Positions 9,577 to 18,446 of a DNA stretch of 64,000 nucleotides are shown here, piece by piece. This DNA comes from DATEDA01 sp963754305 (GTDB lineage: Bacteria > Pseudomonadota > Gammaproteobacteria > Burkholderiales > SG8-39), in assembly GCA_963754305.1 (NCBI GenBank), contig CAVWFR010000032.1, positions 62,001 to 126,000 on the forward strand, in the 5' to 3' direction. Below the pieces are notes generated by a model, which was not told the origin of the DNA, did no database searches, and worked only from the letters and a program-made list of their open reading frames with translations. Numbering within the stretch: the stretch's first letter is position 1; each line of letters begins with the position of its first letter. Made by a program: the position numbers and the translations under genes.

Positions 9577-10311
9577 CTAGTGATGCAGGATCTTCGACAG
9601 GAACTGCACCGCGCGCTCGCTCCGCGGCTTGCCGAAGAAGTCCTCCTTCTTCGCGTCTTCGACGATCTCGCCCTTGTCCATGAAGATCACCCGGTGCGCG
9701 ACCTTGCGGGCGAAGCCCATCTCGTGGGTCACGACCATCATGGTCATCCCTTCCTCGGCGAGCTGGACCATCACGTCCAGCACCTCGTTGATCATCTCCG
9801 GGTCGAGCGCCGAGGTCGGCTCGTCGAAGAGCATCGCGATCGGGTCCATCGACAGCGCGCGCGCGATCGCGACGCGCTGCTGCTGGCCCCCCGAGAGCTG
9901 GCCCGGGTACTTGTGCGCGTGCTCCCTCAGGCCGACGCGGTCGAGGTACCTCATGCCCCGCTCGGTCGCCTCGTTCTGCGGCCGGCCGAGCACCTTCACC
10001 TGCGCGAGCGCGAGGTTGTCCGAGACGCTCATGTGCGGAAAGAGCTCGAAGTTCTGGAACACCATGCCGATGCGCGAGCGCAGCTTCGGCAGGTCGGTCT
10101 TCGGGTCGTCAACCGAGATGCCGTCGACCACGACGTTCCCCTTCTGGAACGGCTCGAGCGCGTTCACGCACTTGATGAGCGTCGACTTGCCGGAGCCCGA
10201 CGGACCGCACACGACGACGACCTCGCCCTTGTCGACGCTGGTGGTGCAGTTCGTGAGCACCTGGAAGCTGCCGTACCACTTGCTCACGTCCTTCATCTCG
10301 ATCATGGCCAT
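9577..10311 (-). CDS. gltL: Polar amino-acid ABC transporter ATP-binding protein
   Basis: This is a 244-residue ATPase of the glutamate/aspartate-type importer. Walker A is GPSGSGKST at 36-44, the signature LSGGQQQR is near 138-145, Walker B with LFDEPTS is near 159-167, and the switch His is in VTHEMGF. It lies directly downstream of two permeases and a periplasmic binding protein in the order gltI-gltJ-gltK-gltL. The start ATG 10311 is preceded by GGGAG at a good distance. The family energises uptake of acidic amino acids across the inner membrane. The specificity assigned here comes from the whole cluster rather than from the ATPase. Confidence 0.93.
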   Translation of the reverse strand: MAMIEMKDVSKWYGSFQVLTNCTTSVDKGEVVVVCGPSGSGKSTLIKCVNALEPFQKGNVVVDGISVDDPKTDLPKLRSRIGMVFQNFELFPHMSVSDNLALAQVKVLGRPQNEATERGMRYLDRVGLREHAHKYPGQLSGGQQQRVAIARALSMDPIAMLFDEPTSALDPEMINEVLDVMVQLAEEGMTMMVVTHEMGFARKVAHRVIFMDKGEIVEDAKKEDFFGKPRSERAVQFLSKILHH

Positions 10312-10329
10312 CGCGAGTCTCCCGCGGGA

Positions 10330-11028
10330 TCAGACTTTGCCCGGCACGGCCATCCGCACCTGCAGCCGCTTGACGAGGTAGGACAGGCCGTAGCTGATGA
10401 TGAAGTACACCACGGCGACGAAGAGGTACATCTCCACCAGCCGGCCGTCGCGCTGCGCGACCTTGCTCGCCGCGCCGAGGAAGTCGCTGATCGACAGGAC
10501 GTAGACGAGGGAAGTGTCCTGGAACAGGATGATCGTCTGGGTCAGCAGCACCGGCATCATGTTGCGGAACGCCTGCGGCAGCACGATGTTGCCCATCGTC
10601 TGCCAGTAGTTGAGCCCCAGCGCGTAGCCCGCCCAGACCTGCCCGCGCGGGATCGACTGGATGCCGGCCCGCATGATCTCGCAGTAGTACGCCGCCTCGA
10701 ACATCGTGAAGGTGATCACCGAGGACATGAACGCGCCGACCTTGATCGGCTCGTTCTGCTGCAGGATCCACGCGCCAATGTACGGCACCAGGAAGTAGAA
10801 CCAGAAGATCACCAGCACCAGCGGCACCGAGCGCATCAGATTCACGTACGCGCCGGCCGGGTACGACAGCACCTTGAACGCCGACAGCCGCATCATCGCG
10901 AGCAGCGTGCCGAAGATGACGCCGAAGAACATCGCGAGCGCGGTGAGCGTCAGCGTGAACGTCATCCCCTCCTTGAAGAGGTAGGGGAGGCTGCGCTGGA
11001 TGACGTCCCAGTCGAAGCTGGCGAACAT
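10330..11028 (-). CDS. gltK: Amino-acid ABC transporter permease, GltK-like
   Basis: This 232-residue inner-membrane protein has about five membrane segments and the HisM-type permease domain. The cytoplasmic coupling loop (EAA motif) is visible as EAAYYCEIMRAGIQSIPRGQ followed by WAGYALGLNYWQ. It forms a heterodimer with the neighbouring GltJ-like permease, judging by family and arrangement. It sits 3 bases after gltJ and 18 before gltL, so co-translation is likely. Length and topology are normal for the family. Confidence 0.9.
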   Translation of the reverse strand: MFASFDWDVIQRSLPYLFKEGMTFTLTLTALAMFFGVIFGTLLAMMRLSAFKVLSYPAGAYVNLMRSVPLVLVIFWFYFLVPYIGAWILQQNEPIKVGAFMSSVITFTMFEAAYYCEIMRAGIQSIPRGQVWAGYALGLNYWQTMGNIVLPQAFRNMMPVLLTQTIILFQDTSLVYVLSISDFLGAASKVAQRDGRLVEMYLFVAVVYFIISYGLSYLVKRLQVRMAVPGKV

Positions 11029-11031
11029 GAT

Positions 11032-11790
11032 CTAGTGGCCCGCCAGCGGCGGGCCGCCGGCACTGATCAAACCCGGGACCGACACCTTGCGCTCGACCCA
11101 GCGCATGCCGAAGACGACGACGATGTTGATCAGCAGGTACAGGATCGTCGCCGCCGTGAACGCCTCGAAGACCTGGAAGGTGAACTCCTGCATCGAGCGC
11201 GCCCGCGCGGTGATCTCCATCAGGCCGATCGTCAGCGCGACCGAGCTGTTCTTGATGATGTTGAGGAACTCGCTCGTGAGCGGCGGCAGCACGATCCGGT
11301 ACGCCTGCGGCAGCAGCACGAAGCGGTAGTTCTGCGCGACGGTGAGCCCCATCGCCGTGCCGGCCATCTGCTGGCCGCGCGGCAGGGACTGGATGCCGGC
11401 GCGGACCTGCTCGGCGACGCGCGCGGCGGTGTAGAAGCCGAGGCAGAGCACCGCCGGGATGTAGGCGCTCCACGGCGGCGGCATCTGCTTGATCGCGTCG
11501 CCGAGGCCCTTGGGCAGGATCTCGGGCAGCACGAAGAACCAGAGGAACATCTGGACGAGCAGCGGGACGTTGCGGAACAACTCGACGTAGGCGTTGCCGA
11601 TCCGGACCGCCCACTTGCTCGGCGTCGTTCGCATCACCCCGACGAGCGAGCCGATCCCGAGCGCGATCACCCAGGCCGCGAGCGCGGTGCCGAGCGTCCA
11701 GACGACGCCGACCAGGAGATAGTCGAGCCAGGTACCGCTGCCGTCAGCGGCCGGCTGCCAGAAGATGCCCCAGTTCCAGTTGTACTTCAT
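11032..11790 (-). CDS. gltJ: Amino-acid ABC transporter permease, GltJ-like
   Basis: This 252-residue permease is of the same family as the next gene. It opens MKYNWNWGIFWQPAADGSG, which is the usual GltJ N-terminus, followed by about five membrane segments. The coupling loop is ARVAEQVRAGIQSLPRGQQ. The gene follows gltI after a 54-base gap containing a GC-rich hairpin, and its stop is nearly contiguous with gltK. Together they form the translocation pore for acidic amino acids. Confidence 0.9.
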   Translation of the reverse strand: MKYNWNWGIFWQPAADGSGTWLDYLLVGVVWTLGTALAAWVIALGIGSLVGVMRTTPSKWAVRIGNAYVELFRNVPLLVQMFLWFFVLPEILPKGLGDAIKQMPPPWSAYIPAVLCLGFYTAARVAEQVRAGIQSLPRGQQMAGTAMGLTVAQNYRFVLLPQAYRIVLPPLTSEFLNIIKNSSVALTIGLMEITARARSMQEFTFQVFEAFTAATILYLLINIVVVFGMRWVERKVSVPGLISAGGPPLAGH

Positions 11791-11803
11791 CGCCCCCCCT
11801 TGG

Positions 11804-11817
11804 CCCCGCTGGCGGGG
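11804..11817. repeat. Hairpin between gltI and gltJ
   Basis: The arms CCCCGC and GCGGGG are separated by two bases in the only intercistronic gap of the glt cluster. Such hairpins after a binding-protein gene often protect the upstream message, so that the receptor is made in excess over the permeases. That role is inferred from position. There is no T tract to make it a simple terminator. Confidence 0.4.
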
Positions 11818-11844
11818 GCTGCGGCGTCCCCCCGTGTCCTTGCG

Positions 11845-12750
11845 CTAGTTGTACGTCGCCGGGTCGCCCGAGTCGGTCGGGTTGGCGATGACCTTCTTGA
11901 ACGGGGCGCTCATCGGCACATTGAGGTTGATCCCCTTGGGCGGCACCGGCTTCAGGAACCACTTCTCGTAGATCGGGTTGATCTGCCCGCTCTTGTAGAG
12001 CTGGCTGACCGCGCCGTCGACCACCTTCTTGAACGCCGGATCGTCCCTGCGCATCATGATTCCGTACGGCTCGATCGTGTACGCCTCGCTGCCGATCGTC
12101 CACTCGCCGGGGTTCCGCGCAGTCGCCACCAGGCTGTAGAGCAGGATGTCGTCCATGAAGAACGCCGCGGCGCGCCCGGTGTCCACCATCAGGAACGACT
12201 CGGCGTGGTCCTTGCCGGCGACGATGTTCATGCCGAGGTTCTGCTTCTGGTTCTCCTCGGTCAACCACTTGATGTTCGTCGTGCCGGAGGTCGACACCAC
12301 CGTCTTGCCTTTGAGATCGGCGAGCTTGCCGACGTTGGAAGCCTTCTTCGCCACGTACCGGTTCGCCGTGACGAAATGGGTGATGGTGAACGCGACCTGC
12401 TTCTGCCGCTCGAGGTTGTTGGTGGTCGAGCCGCACTCGAGGTCGATGGTGCCGTTCGCCATGAGCGGGATCCGCGTGGCCGAGGTGACCGGGTTCAGCT
12501 TGACGTCGAGCTTCTGGAGTTTGAGCTCCGCCTTCACCGCGTCGACGATCCGCATGCAGATGTCCATCGCGTAGCCGACGACCTGCTGCTTGTCGTCGTA
12601 GTACGAGAACGGGATCGACGTATCGCGATGACCGAGCGTGATGCTGCCGCTATCCTTGATCTTCTTGAGGGTGCCGGTCTCCTGCGAGGCGGCCGGCTGG
12701 GCCGCCGCGAGCGCGAACGCCGCGGCGAGCGGAAGTGCAAGATTACGCAT
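11845..12750 (-). CDS. gltI: Glutamate/aspartate-type periplasmic binding protein
   Basis: This 301-residue protein begins at ATG 12750 with CAGGAGAG just upstream. Residues 1-22 are a signal peptide (MRNLALPLAAAFALAAAQPA). The SBP_bac_3 fold follows with hallmarks HRDTSIPFSYYDDKQQVVGY, the ligand-carboxylate region TSATRIPLMANGTIDLECGS and TTNNLERQKQVAF. This last motif is typical of GltI/DEBP receptors for glutamate and aspartate. It heads the four-gene cluster. The divergent start of the PhoX-like gene at 12962 leaves about 210 bases for both promoters. Confidence 0.92.
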   Translation of the reverse strand: MRNLALPLAAAFALAAAQPAASQETGTLKKIKDSGSITLGHRDTSIPFSYYDDKQQVVGYAMDICMRIVDAVKAELKLQKLDVKLNPVTSATRIPLMANGTIDLECGSTTNNLERQKQVAFTITHFVTANRYVAKKASNVGKLADLKGKTVVSTSGTTNIKWLTEENQKQNLGMNIVAGKDHAESFLMVDTGRAAAFFMDDILLYSLVATARNPGEWTIGSEAYTIEPYGIMMRRDDPAFKKVVDGAVSQLYKSGQINPIYEKWFLKPVPPKGINLNVPMSAPFKKVIANPTDSGDPATYN

Positions 12751-12961
12751 GATCTGGACTCTCCTGTGAGGTGGGCGCCGCGTTGAATCGGGCGCCATTC
12801 TTAAGGGATTGCTCGGGCATGCCGAGACAAGGGGGATTCTAGGGAGTCTGCCGGCCCTTGTCCAAGTCCCGGTGACGGGCTTGTCCGGCGGGCGATCCGG
12901 CTTTGAACTGCAGCCCCCGTACGCTAGGCTTGCGCTCCCCGCTACGCCAAGGATCGCGCCA

Positions 12962-14851
12962 GTGGCAAAACGCCCGTTCTCGACGCCCTTCTCGACCATC
13001 CTCACGGCACGGCTCGCACGCCGCGCATTCCTGAAAGGCAGCCTCGCCGCCACGGTCGCCTCGGTGTTCCCGCTCGCGGGCTGCGCAACGCCGACCGCGC
13101 GCAGCATGCCCATGGGCTTTACGGCGATCCCGGCGTCCTCCGACGACGCGTTGAAGGTCCCGCCGGAGTACGACGCGACGGTGCTCTTTCGCTGGGGCGA
13201 CCCGGTCGGTGTTGCCGGCAACATGCCCGCGTTCAGGCCTGATGCGTCGAACAGCGCGGCCGACCAGGCGGTGCAGGCGGGCATGCACCACGATGGGATG
13301 TGGTTCCACCCGCTGCCGTACGGCACCGATACGTCGACTCACGGTCTGCTCGCGATGAATCACGAATATCTCGACGATGGGCTGCTGTTCACCGACGGCG
13401 CCCGGACCTGGAGCGCCGAGAAGGTGCGCAAGGCGCAGGCCGCCGTCGGCGTCTCGGTGATCGAGGTGCGCCTGCAAGCCGGTCGTTGGGAAGTCGTCCG
13501 GCCGTCGAAACACGCGCGCCGGATCACCGCCTATACGCCATGCGCGATCTCCGGACCGGCGGCGGGTGCGGCATCGATGCGCACCGCTGCGGATCCCACC
13601 GGCCGCGAGATGCTCGGCACCTACAACGGCTGCGCCAATGGCTGGACGCCGTGGGGGACGTATCTCACCTGCGAGGAGAACTGGCAGTTCTTCTTCGTTA
13701 CCGCCGGCGCAGCGTCGCCCGACCAGCGCCGCTACGGCATCGGCAAGGGGCGCGGCTACAAGTGGGAGCTCCACGACGAGCGGTTCGACGCCGCGAAGCA
13801 CCCGAACGAGGCGAACCGCTTCGGCTGGGTGGTCGAGATCGACCCCTACGACCCGCAATCGAAGCCGGTGAAGCGCACCGCGCTCGGACGCACCAAGCAC
13901 GAGGGCGCATGCCCGGCCTTCGGACCCGATCGTCGCATCGCGTTCTACATGGGCGATGACGAGAGCTTCGAGTACGTCTACAAGTTCGTCGCGGCGAAGC
14001 CATGGAACCCCGCCAGCCGCGAGGCGAACCGGACCCTGCTCGACGAGGGCACCCTCTACGCCGCGCGCTTCGACGCCGACGGCAGCGGCGTGTGGCTGCC
14101 GCTCGTCCATGGCGTCGGCCCGCTCACCGCCGCGAACGGTTTCCCGGACCAGGCGGCGGTGCTCGTCAGGACGCGACAGGCCGCCGATGCGGTCGGTGCG
14201 ACGCCGATGGATCGCCCCGAGTGGTGTGCGGTGCATCCGGTGACCCGCGAGGTGTACGTGACGCTCACGAACAACACCGCGCGCGGCCGCGAGAAGCTGC
14301 CCGGCCCCGACGCGGCGAACCCGCGCGCGGGGAACCTCTTCGGCCAGATCGTCCGGTGGCGCGAGACTGCGGACGATGTGACTGCGACGACGTTCAAATG
14401 GGATCTCTTCGCCCTGGGCGGCGTGCCCGAGAACGCCGACCCCGCGAACCGCGGCCGCTTCAAGGGCGACATGTTCGGCTGCCCCGACGGCCTGTGGTTC
14501 GACGCGCGCGGCGTGCTGTGGGTGCAGACCGACATTTCGCCCACCGCGCTCAACCGTGGCGAGTTCGCGCCGTTGGGTAACAACCAGATGCTCGCCGCCG
14601 ATCCGGTCACCGGGGAATTCAAGCGGTTTTTGGTCGGGCCGCGCGGCTGCGAGGTGACCGCCTTCACGACGACGCCGGACGGGCGCACCGGCTTCGTAAA
14701 CATACAGCACCCCGGCGAGAACCCGGGCGAGATCAACGATCCCGACAAGCCGCGGGCGAACTCGAACTGGCCCGACTTCGATCCGAACGGCCGGCCACGC
14801 TCGGCGACGGTCGTGATCCGGCGGAAGGACGGCGGGGTGATCGGGACTTAG
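12962..14851 (+). CDS. PhoX-like alkaline phosphatase (DUF839)
   Basis: This 629-residue secreted protein starts at GTG 12962 with AAGGA eight bases before it. An upstream ATG at 12809 gives an implausible 51-residue extension. A twin-arginine-type signal RLARRAFLKGS lies near residue 20, followed by a lipobox-like LAGC. The body is a beta-propeller-type DUF839 domain with family stretches MNHEYLDDG, NGWTPWGTYLTCEENW, GRTKHEGACPAF and FGCPDGLWFDARG. Characterised PhoX enzymes hydrolyse phosphoesters in the periplasm using calcium and iron; that activity is inferred here. The stop codon is immediately followed, in the same frame, by the remains of a Bug receptor. Confidence 0.85.
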   Translation: MAKRPFSTPFSTILTARLARRAFLKGSLAATVASVFPLAGCATPTARSMPMGFTAIPASSDDALKVPPEYDATVLFRWGDPVGVAGNMPAFRPDASNSAADQAVQAGMHHDGMWFHPLPYGTDTSTHGLLAMNHEYLDDGLLFTDGARTWSAEKVRKAQAAVGVSVIEVRLQAGRWEVVRPSKHARRITAYTPCAISGPAAGAASMRTAADPTGREMLGTYNGCANGWTPWGTYLTCEENWQFFFVTAGAASPDQRRYGIGKGRGYKWELHDERFDAAKHPNEANRFGWVVEIDPYDPQSKPVKRTALGRTKHEGACPAFGPDRRIAFYMGDDESFEYVYKFVAAKPWNPASREANRTLLDEGTLYAARFDADGSGVWLPLVHGVGPLTAANGFPDQAAVLVRTRQAADAVGATPMDRPEWCAVHPVTREVYVTLTNNTARGREKLPGPDAANPRAGNLFGQIVRWRETADDVTATTFKWDLFALGGVPENADPANRGRFKGDMFGCPDGLWFDARGVLWVQTDISPTALNRGEFAPLGNNQMLAADPVTGEFKRFLVGPRGCEVTAFTTTPDGRTGFVNIQHPGENPGEINDPDKPRANSNWPDFDPNGRPRSATVVIRRKDGGVIGT

Positions 14852-15076
14852 TGGATGGGATTCGCCGCGCCGTGCGGCACACCGAACGAAGTGCTGGCGC
14901 GCCTGCATACCATCATCGTGCAAGCCCTGGCCGCGCCGGAAGTCTCGAGCCGGCTGCGCGAGATGGGACTCGAGCCGCGGTCGAGCGCCAGCCCGGAGGA
15001 TTTTGCCGCCTATGCGGAGCGCGAGCGAAACCGCTGGGCCGCGATCATCAAGACGACAGCCATGCAAGTGGATTAG
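14852..15076 (+). pseudogene. Bug receptor C-terminal remnant
   Basis: Directly after the PhoX stop the same frame resumes with WMGFAAPCGTPNEVLARLH. It continues ALAAPEVSSRLREMGLEP and RNRWAAIIKTTAMQVD before a TAG at 15074-15076. This is the last 74 codons of a Bug receptor, matching the WWGIFAPTGTPKPILDKL region of the intact copy at 7653. The signal peptide and about 250 residues of binding domain are absent. It could be translated from ATG 14855, but such a fragment could not bind ligand. It is best read as a deletion scar, with the breakpoint exactly at 14851/14852. Confidence 0.75.
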
Positions 15077-15094
15077 GGGCTTCGGCCACCGCGC

Positions 15095-16204
15095 TCACGC
15101 GAACACGATCACGCCCCGCGCGTTCCTGCCTGCGGCCAGATCGGCGAACGCCTGCGGCGCCTCGCCGACGCGGTAGCGATGCGTGATCAGTTCGTCGAGC
15201 TTGAGCCGCCCGGCGCGGTAGAGCCCGATGAGACGCGGGAAATCCTCGCGCGGTCGCGCCGAGCCGAAATAGCTGCCGGTGAGCGTCTTCTCCTCGAAGG
15301 TCAAAGCGACCGGTTTTATCGCCACCGACTCGTCGCCGCGGGTGACGCCGACCACCACCGCCTTGCCCCCCTTGCGCAAGCTGCGGAACGCCTGCTCGAC
15401 CGTCTTCGCGAGGCCGATGCATTCGAAGCAGTAATCCGGACCGCCGCCGGTCAGCTTCTTCGCGGTCTTGACGACGTTCTCGTCCTTCGCCGCGTTGATC
15501 GCGTGCGTCGCGCCGAACGCGCGCGCGAGCTCGAGCTTGGCGTCGGCGACGTCGACCGCCACGATCGGGTTCGCGCCTGCGATCGCCGCGCCCTGGATGA
15601 CGTTGAGCCCCACACCACCCGCGCCGATCACCATGACTGCCGTGCCCGGTTCGACTTTCGCGGTGTTGAAGACCGCCCCGACGCCGGTCATGACCCCGCA
15701 GGACACGAGCGCGGCGCGGTCGAGCGGGATGTCGTTATCGATCTTCACCAGGTTGTCGATCGACAGCGTCGCGTACTCGGCCATCACGCCGCAGGCGGAG
15801 AACACGCTGAGGGGATTGCCGGCGGCGTCGCGTGCGGGCGTGGTGCCGTCGGGAAGCGTGTAGAGCGTCTTCCCGGCCATGTCGCAGAGATGCGGCTTGC
15901 CGGTCGTGCACCAGCGGCATTTCCCGCACATGTTCACGAACGAGCTGATTACGTGGTCGCCGGGCGCGAGCTCGGTGATGCCTTCGCCGACCTCGGCGAC
16001 GACCCCAGCCGCCTCATGGCCGAGGACGAGCGGGAGCTTCATCTGGATCGTGCCGTTGGTCGCGGAGAGGTCCGAGTGGCAGACGCCGCACGCCGCGATC
16101 TTCACCAGCGCTTCGCCGCGCCGCGGCGGGTCGATCAGGATCGTCTCGACGACCACCGGTCGGTCGAGCTCGCGGCAGAGAACCGCCAGGGCTTGGTGTG
16201 GCAT
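15095..16204 (-). CDS. Zinc-dependent alcohol dehydrogenase
   Basis: This is a 369-residue medium-chain dehydrogenase starting at ATG 16204, with GGAAGGAG upstream. Catalytic zinc ligands are Cys42 in CGVCHSD and His63 in LGHEAAG. The structural zinc site has four Cys at 93, 96, 99 and 107 in CGKCRWCTTGKPHLC. The NAD-binding GAGGVGLNVIQ follows. It oxidises an alcohol to an aldehyde with NAD. The overall form resembles the class III / aryl-alcohol branch, but no glutathione partner gene is near, so the substrate is open. It converges on the Bug remnant and diverges from the RDD gene. A half copy of a recurring palindrome (ACAAGGGGG) lies 27 bases before the start. Confidence 0.9.
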   Translation of the reverse strand: MPHQALAVLCRELDRPVVVETILIDPPRRGEALVKIAACGVCHSDLSATNGTIQMKLPLVLGHEAAGVVAEVGEGITELAPGDHVISSFVNMCGKCRWCTTGKPHLCDMAGKTLYTLPDGTTPARDAAGNPLSVFSACGVMAEYATLSIDNLVKIDNDIPLDRAALVSCGVMTGVGAVFNTAKVEPGTAVMVIGAGGVGLNVIQGAAIAGANPIVAVDVADAKLELARAFGATHAINAAKDENVVKTAKKLTGGGPDYCFECIGLAKTVEQAFRSLRKGGKAVVVGVTRGDESVAIKPVALTFEEKTLTGSYFGSARPREDFPRLIGLYRAGRLKLDELITHRYRVGEAPQAFADLAAGRNARGVIVFA

Positions 16205-16352
16205 CGTTCGCTCCTTCCAGTCTTCACGATACAAGGGGGCACGCTCACCCGGAGGATAGCAACTTGGTTGGTCCGTCCCGACCGATGCGCCCGGGATGGC
16301 CATCGGCGCCGCCGCCGTTGTAGAGTCCCACCACCGGGAGAGAATCCAGCGC

Positions 16353-17180
16353 ATGACGCAGTATTGGTTGACCCGCGACAACCAGCGCCGCGGCCCGTAC
16401 GAGGAAAGCGACATCCTCGAGGGTGTGGAGCTCGGCACCGTCCGCCCCCACGACCTGCTCTGGGTCGAAGGCATGAACCACGGGGTCCCGATCGCGGAGG
16501 TGATTGCGAACCTAGGCAGTGCGCCGGCGTCGAGACCCCCGCCCTTGCCGCTCGAGCTCGCGCCGCTCGCCCCGGCTGCGAGATCGCCCTACCGAACACC
16601 GTTGGCGAGAGTCGATGATCTCGCCGAGCTCGCGCTCGGAAACGTCCTTTACGCGGGTTTCTGGGTGCGGTTCGGGGCGATGGTGCTCGACAACCTGATC
16701 ATCGGTGTGATCGGCATCGCCATCGGGGTGGTGATCGGCGCGGCGGGACGGTTCCTGGAAATGCGGATCTCGCCCAACGACCTGTGGGCCAGCCTGCTCG
16801 GCGTTGCGGTGAGCTGGCTGTATTTCGCCGCGATGGAGTCGGGTCCGCGCTGCGCCGGGTACGGCAAGCGGGCGTTCAAGCTGCAGGTGCTCGCGGTCGA
16901 TTCGATGACGCGGATCGGGTTCGGCCGCGCGACCGTCCGGTGGCTCGGACGGATCCTCTCCTCGATCGTGCTGATGATCGGCTACCTGATGCAGCCGTTC
17001 ACCCCGCGCAAGCGTGCGCTGCACGACTATCTGTCGGGGACCGTCGTCGTCGCGCTCGCCCCGACGCCGCGCGTGCTGCTCGCGGTCATGATCTTCCTGA
17101 CGCTGGCGTTCGCCCTCGGAATCGCGTTGCTGCTCGTGCCGGAGGCCACGCTGCCGGGGGCCATCCCGCGTCGCATCTAA
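16353..17180 (+). CDS. GYF_2 domain plus RDD family membrane protein
   Basis: This 275-residue protein starts at ATG 16353 with GGGAGAG upstream. Residues 1-55 form a GYF_2 domain (YWLTRDNQRRGPYEESDI and DLLWVEGM). A proline-rich linker follows, then an RDD domain with three or four membrane segments and the characteristic RFGAMVLDNLIIG and GKRAFKLQVLAVD. One more C-terminal membrane helix is present. The RDD family is poorly understood and some members act in ion transport. The GYF_2 part usually mediates protein contacts on the cytoplasmic side. The gene stands alone, converging on the Bug gene 14 bases away. Confidence 0.85.
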   Translation: MTQYWLTRDNQRRGPYEESDILEGVELGTVRPHDLLWVEGMNHGVPIAEVIANLGSAPASRPPPLPLELAPLAPAARSPYRTPLARVDDLAELALGNVLYAGFWVRFGAMVLDNLIIGVIGIAIGVVIGAAGRFLEMRISPNDLWASLLGVAVSWLYFAAMESGPRCAGYGKRAFKLQVLAVDSMTRIGFGRATVRWLGRILSSIVLMIGYLMQPFTPRKRALHDYLSGTVVVALAPTPRVLLAVMIFLTLAFALGIALLLVPEATLPGAIPRRI

Positions 17181-17194
17181 TCGCGCGCCCGCGC

Positions 17195-18190
17195 TCAGTC
17201 CACCTTCGCCCCGGACACCTTCACCACCTTCGCCCACTTCTCGATGTCCTGGGCGAGGAACCGGCCGAACTCGTCCGGGCTCATCTGCATCGGCACCGCC
17301 CCCTGTTTTGCGAAATCGGCCTTCACCTCGGCCTGGGCGAGGATCTTCTGGATCTCGGCGTTGAGCCGATCGACGACCGGCTTCGGCGTACCGGCCGGCG
17401 CCATGATTCCCAGCCAGATCACCGCGTCGTAGCCGGGCACGCCGGCCTCCGCGACGGTCGGCACCTCCGGCATCACCGCCGAGCGCGTGCTGCCGCTCGA
17501 GGCGATGGCCCGGACCTTGCCGGACTCGGCCAGCTTCGACATCACGGTGATCGCGTCGAACATCATCTGGACCTGGCCGCCCATCACGCTCGTCCGCGCT
17601 CCCGAGCTTTCCTTGTGCGGCACGTGGACGATGTCGAGACCGGCCATCGACTTGAAGAGCTCGCCCGCCATGTGATAGGGCGTGCCTGGGCCGGACGAGG
17701 CGTAGTTCAGCTCGCCTGGCTTCGATTTGGCGAGCGCGATCAGCTCCCGCAGATCTTTCGCCGGTACCGACGGGTGCACCACCAGCAGCAGGTCGGAGTA
17801 GTTGAGCGGCGCGACCGGCGCGAGATCGGTCATCAGCTTGTAGGGCTTTTTCGCGACCAGCGACTCGTTCACAGTGTGGGTATTCGACATGACGAGCAGC
17901 GTGTAGCCGTCGGGGGCCGCCTTCGCCACCGCGTCCGCGCCGATGATCCCGCCGCCGCCGACCCGGTTCTCCACCACGAGCGGCTGGCCGAGCGGCTTCT
18001 CGAGCCGCTGCGCGAGATAGCGCGCGTAGATGTCGGCGGGCCCGCCGGCCGAGAACGGGCTGATGATCTTGACCGGCTTGTCGGGATAGGTCTGCGCCGC
18101 GGCGCTGCCGGCGGCGAGCGCGAGCGCGGCGAACGCGGCCGCGAGCGCAGGCGAGGCGCTGCGCTGGAGCAGTTTGGTCGCAAGTTGCAT
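17195..18190 (-). CDS. Bug-family substrate-binding protein of a tripartite tricarboxylate transporter
   Basis: This 331-residue periplasmic receptor starts at ATG 18190 with GAGGAGGAC before it. The signal peptide ends AAGSAAAQ, followed by TYPDKPVKIISPFSAGGPAD, ENRVGGGGIIGAD, HVPHKESSGARTS and WLGIMAPAGTPKPVVDRLN, all Bug signatures. Like the copy at 7653 it has no adjacent permease. The two intact copies are clearly different in sequence, so this is not a recent duplicate. The following 256 bases up to uvrA hold nothing I can support. Confidence 0.92.
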   Translation of the reverse strand: MQLATKLLQRSASPALAAAFAALALAAGSAAAQTYPDKPVKIISPFSAGGPADIYARYLAQRLEKPLGQPLVVENRVGGGGIIGADAVAKAAPDGYTLLVMSNTHTVNESLVAKKPYKLMTDLAPVAPLNYSDLLLVVHPSVPAKDLRELIALAKSKPGELNYASSGPGTPYHMAGELFKSMAGLDIVHVPHKESSGARTSVMGGQVQMMFDAITVMSKLAESGKVRAIASSGSTRSAVMPEVPTVAEAGVPGYDAVIWLGIMAPAGTPKPVVDRLNAEIQKILAQAEVKADFAKQGAVPMQMSPDEFGRFLAQDIEKWAKVVKVSGAKVD

Positions 18191-18446
18191 GGCGTCCTCC
18201 TCGGTCTCGTCGCGCTCTGAGCGGCGCACGGGATTCTTGTAGCACCGTTCGCGACGGTGACGCAATGACGGCGGTTGAGACGCGCGTCTCGCGGCGTGGT
18301 GCAATGGTGGCGGCAATCGGCCGGGGCTTGCCGAGCTGCCGCGTGCTCGAGCTTCGAGCGCGTCGATCTTCGGGTGTCCGATCGCTTGTGCGCCCCCTGC
18401 ACGAACGGCGCGCGGGCGAGTCGAGCCGCGTTCTGCGTCGGACGCG

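Noticed and set aside
9316..12786. A 1,156-codon plus-strand frame opposite the dioxygenase and glt genes
   Set aside because: It is antisense to five well-conserved genes, is rich in Arg, His, Asp and Glu and has no domain. Long frames opposite GC-rich genes are expected by codon bias.
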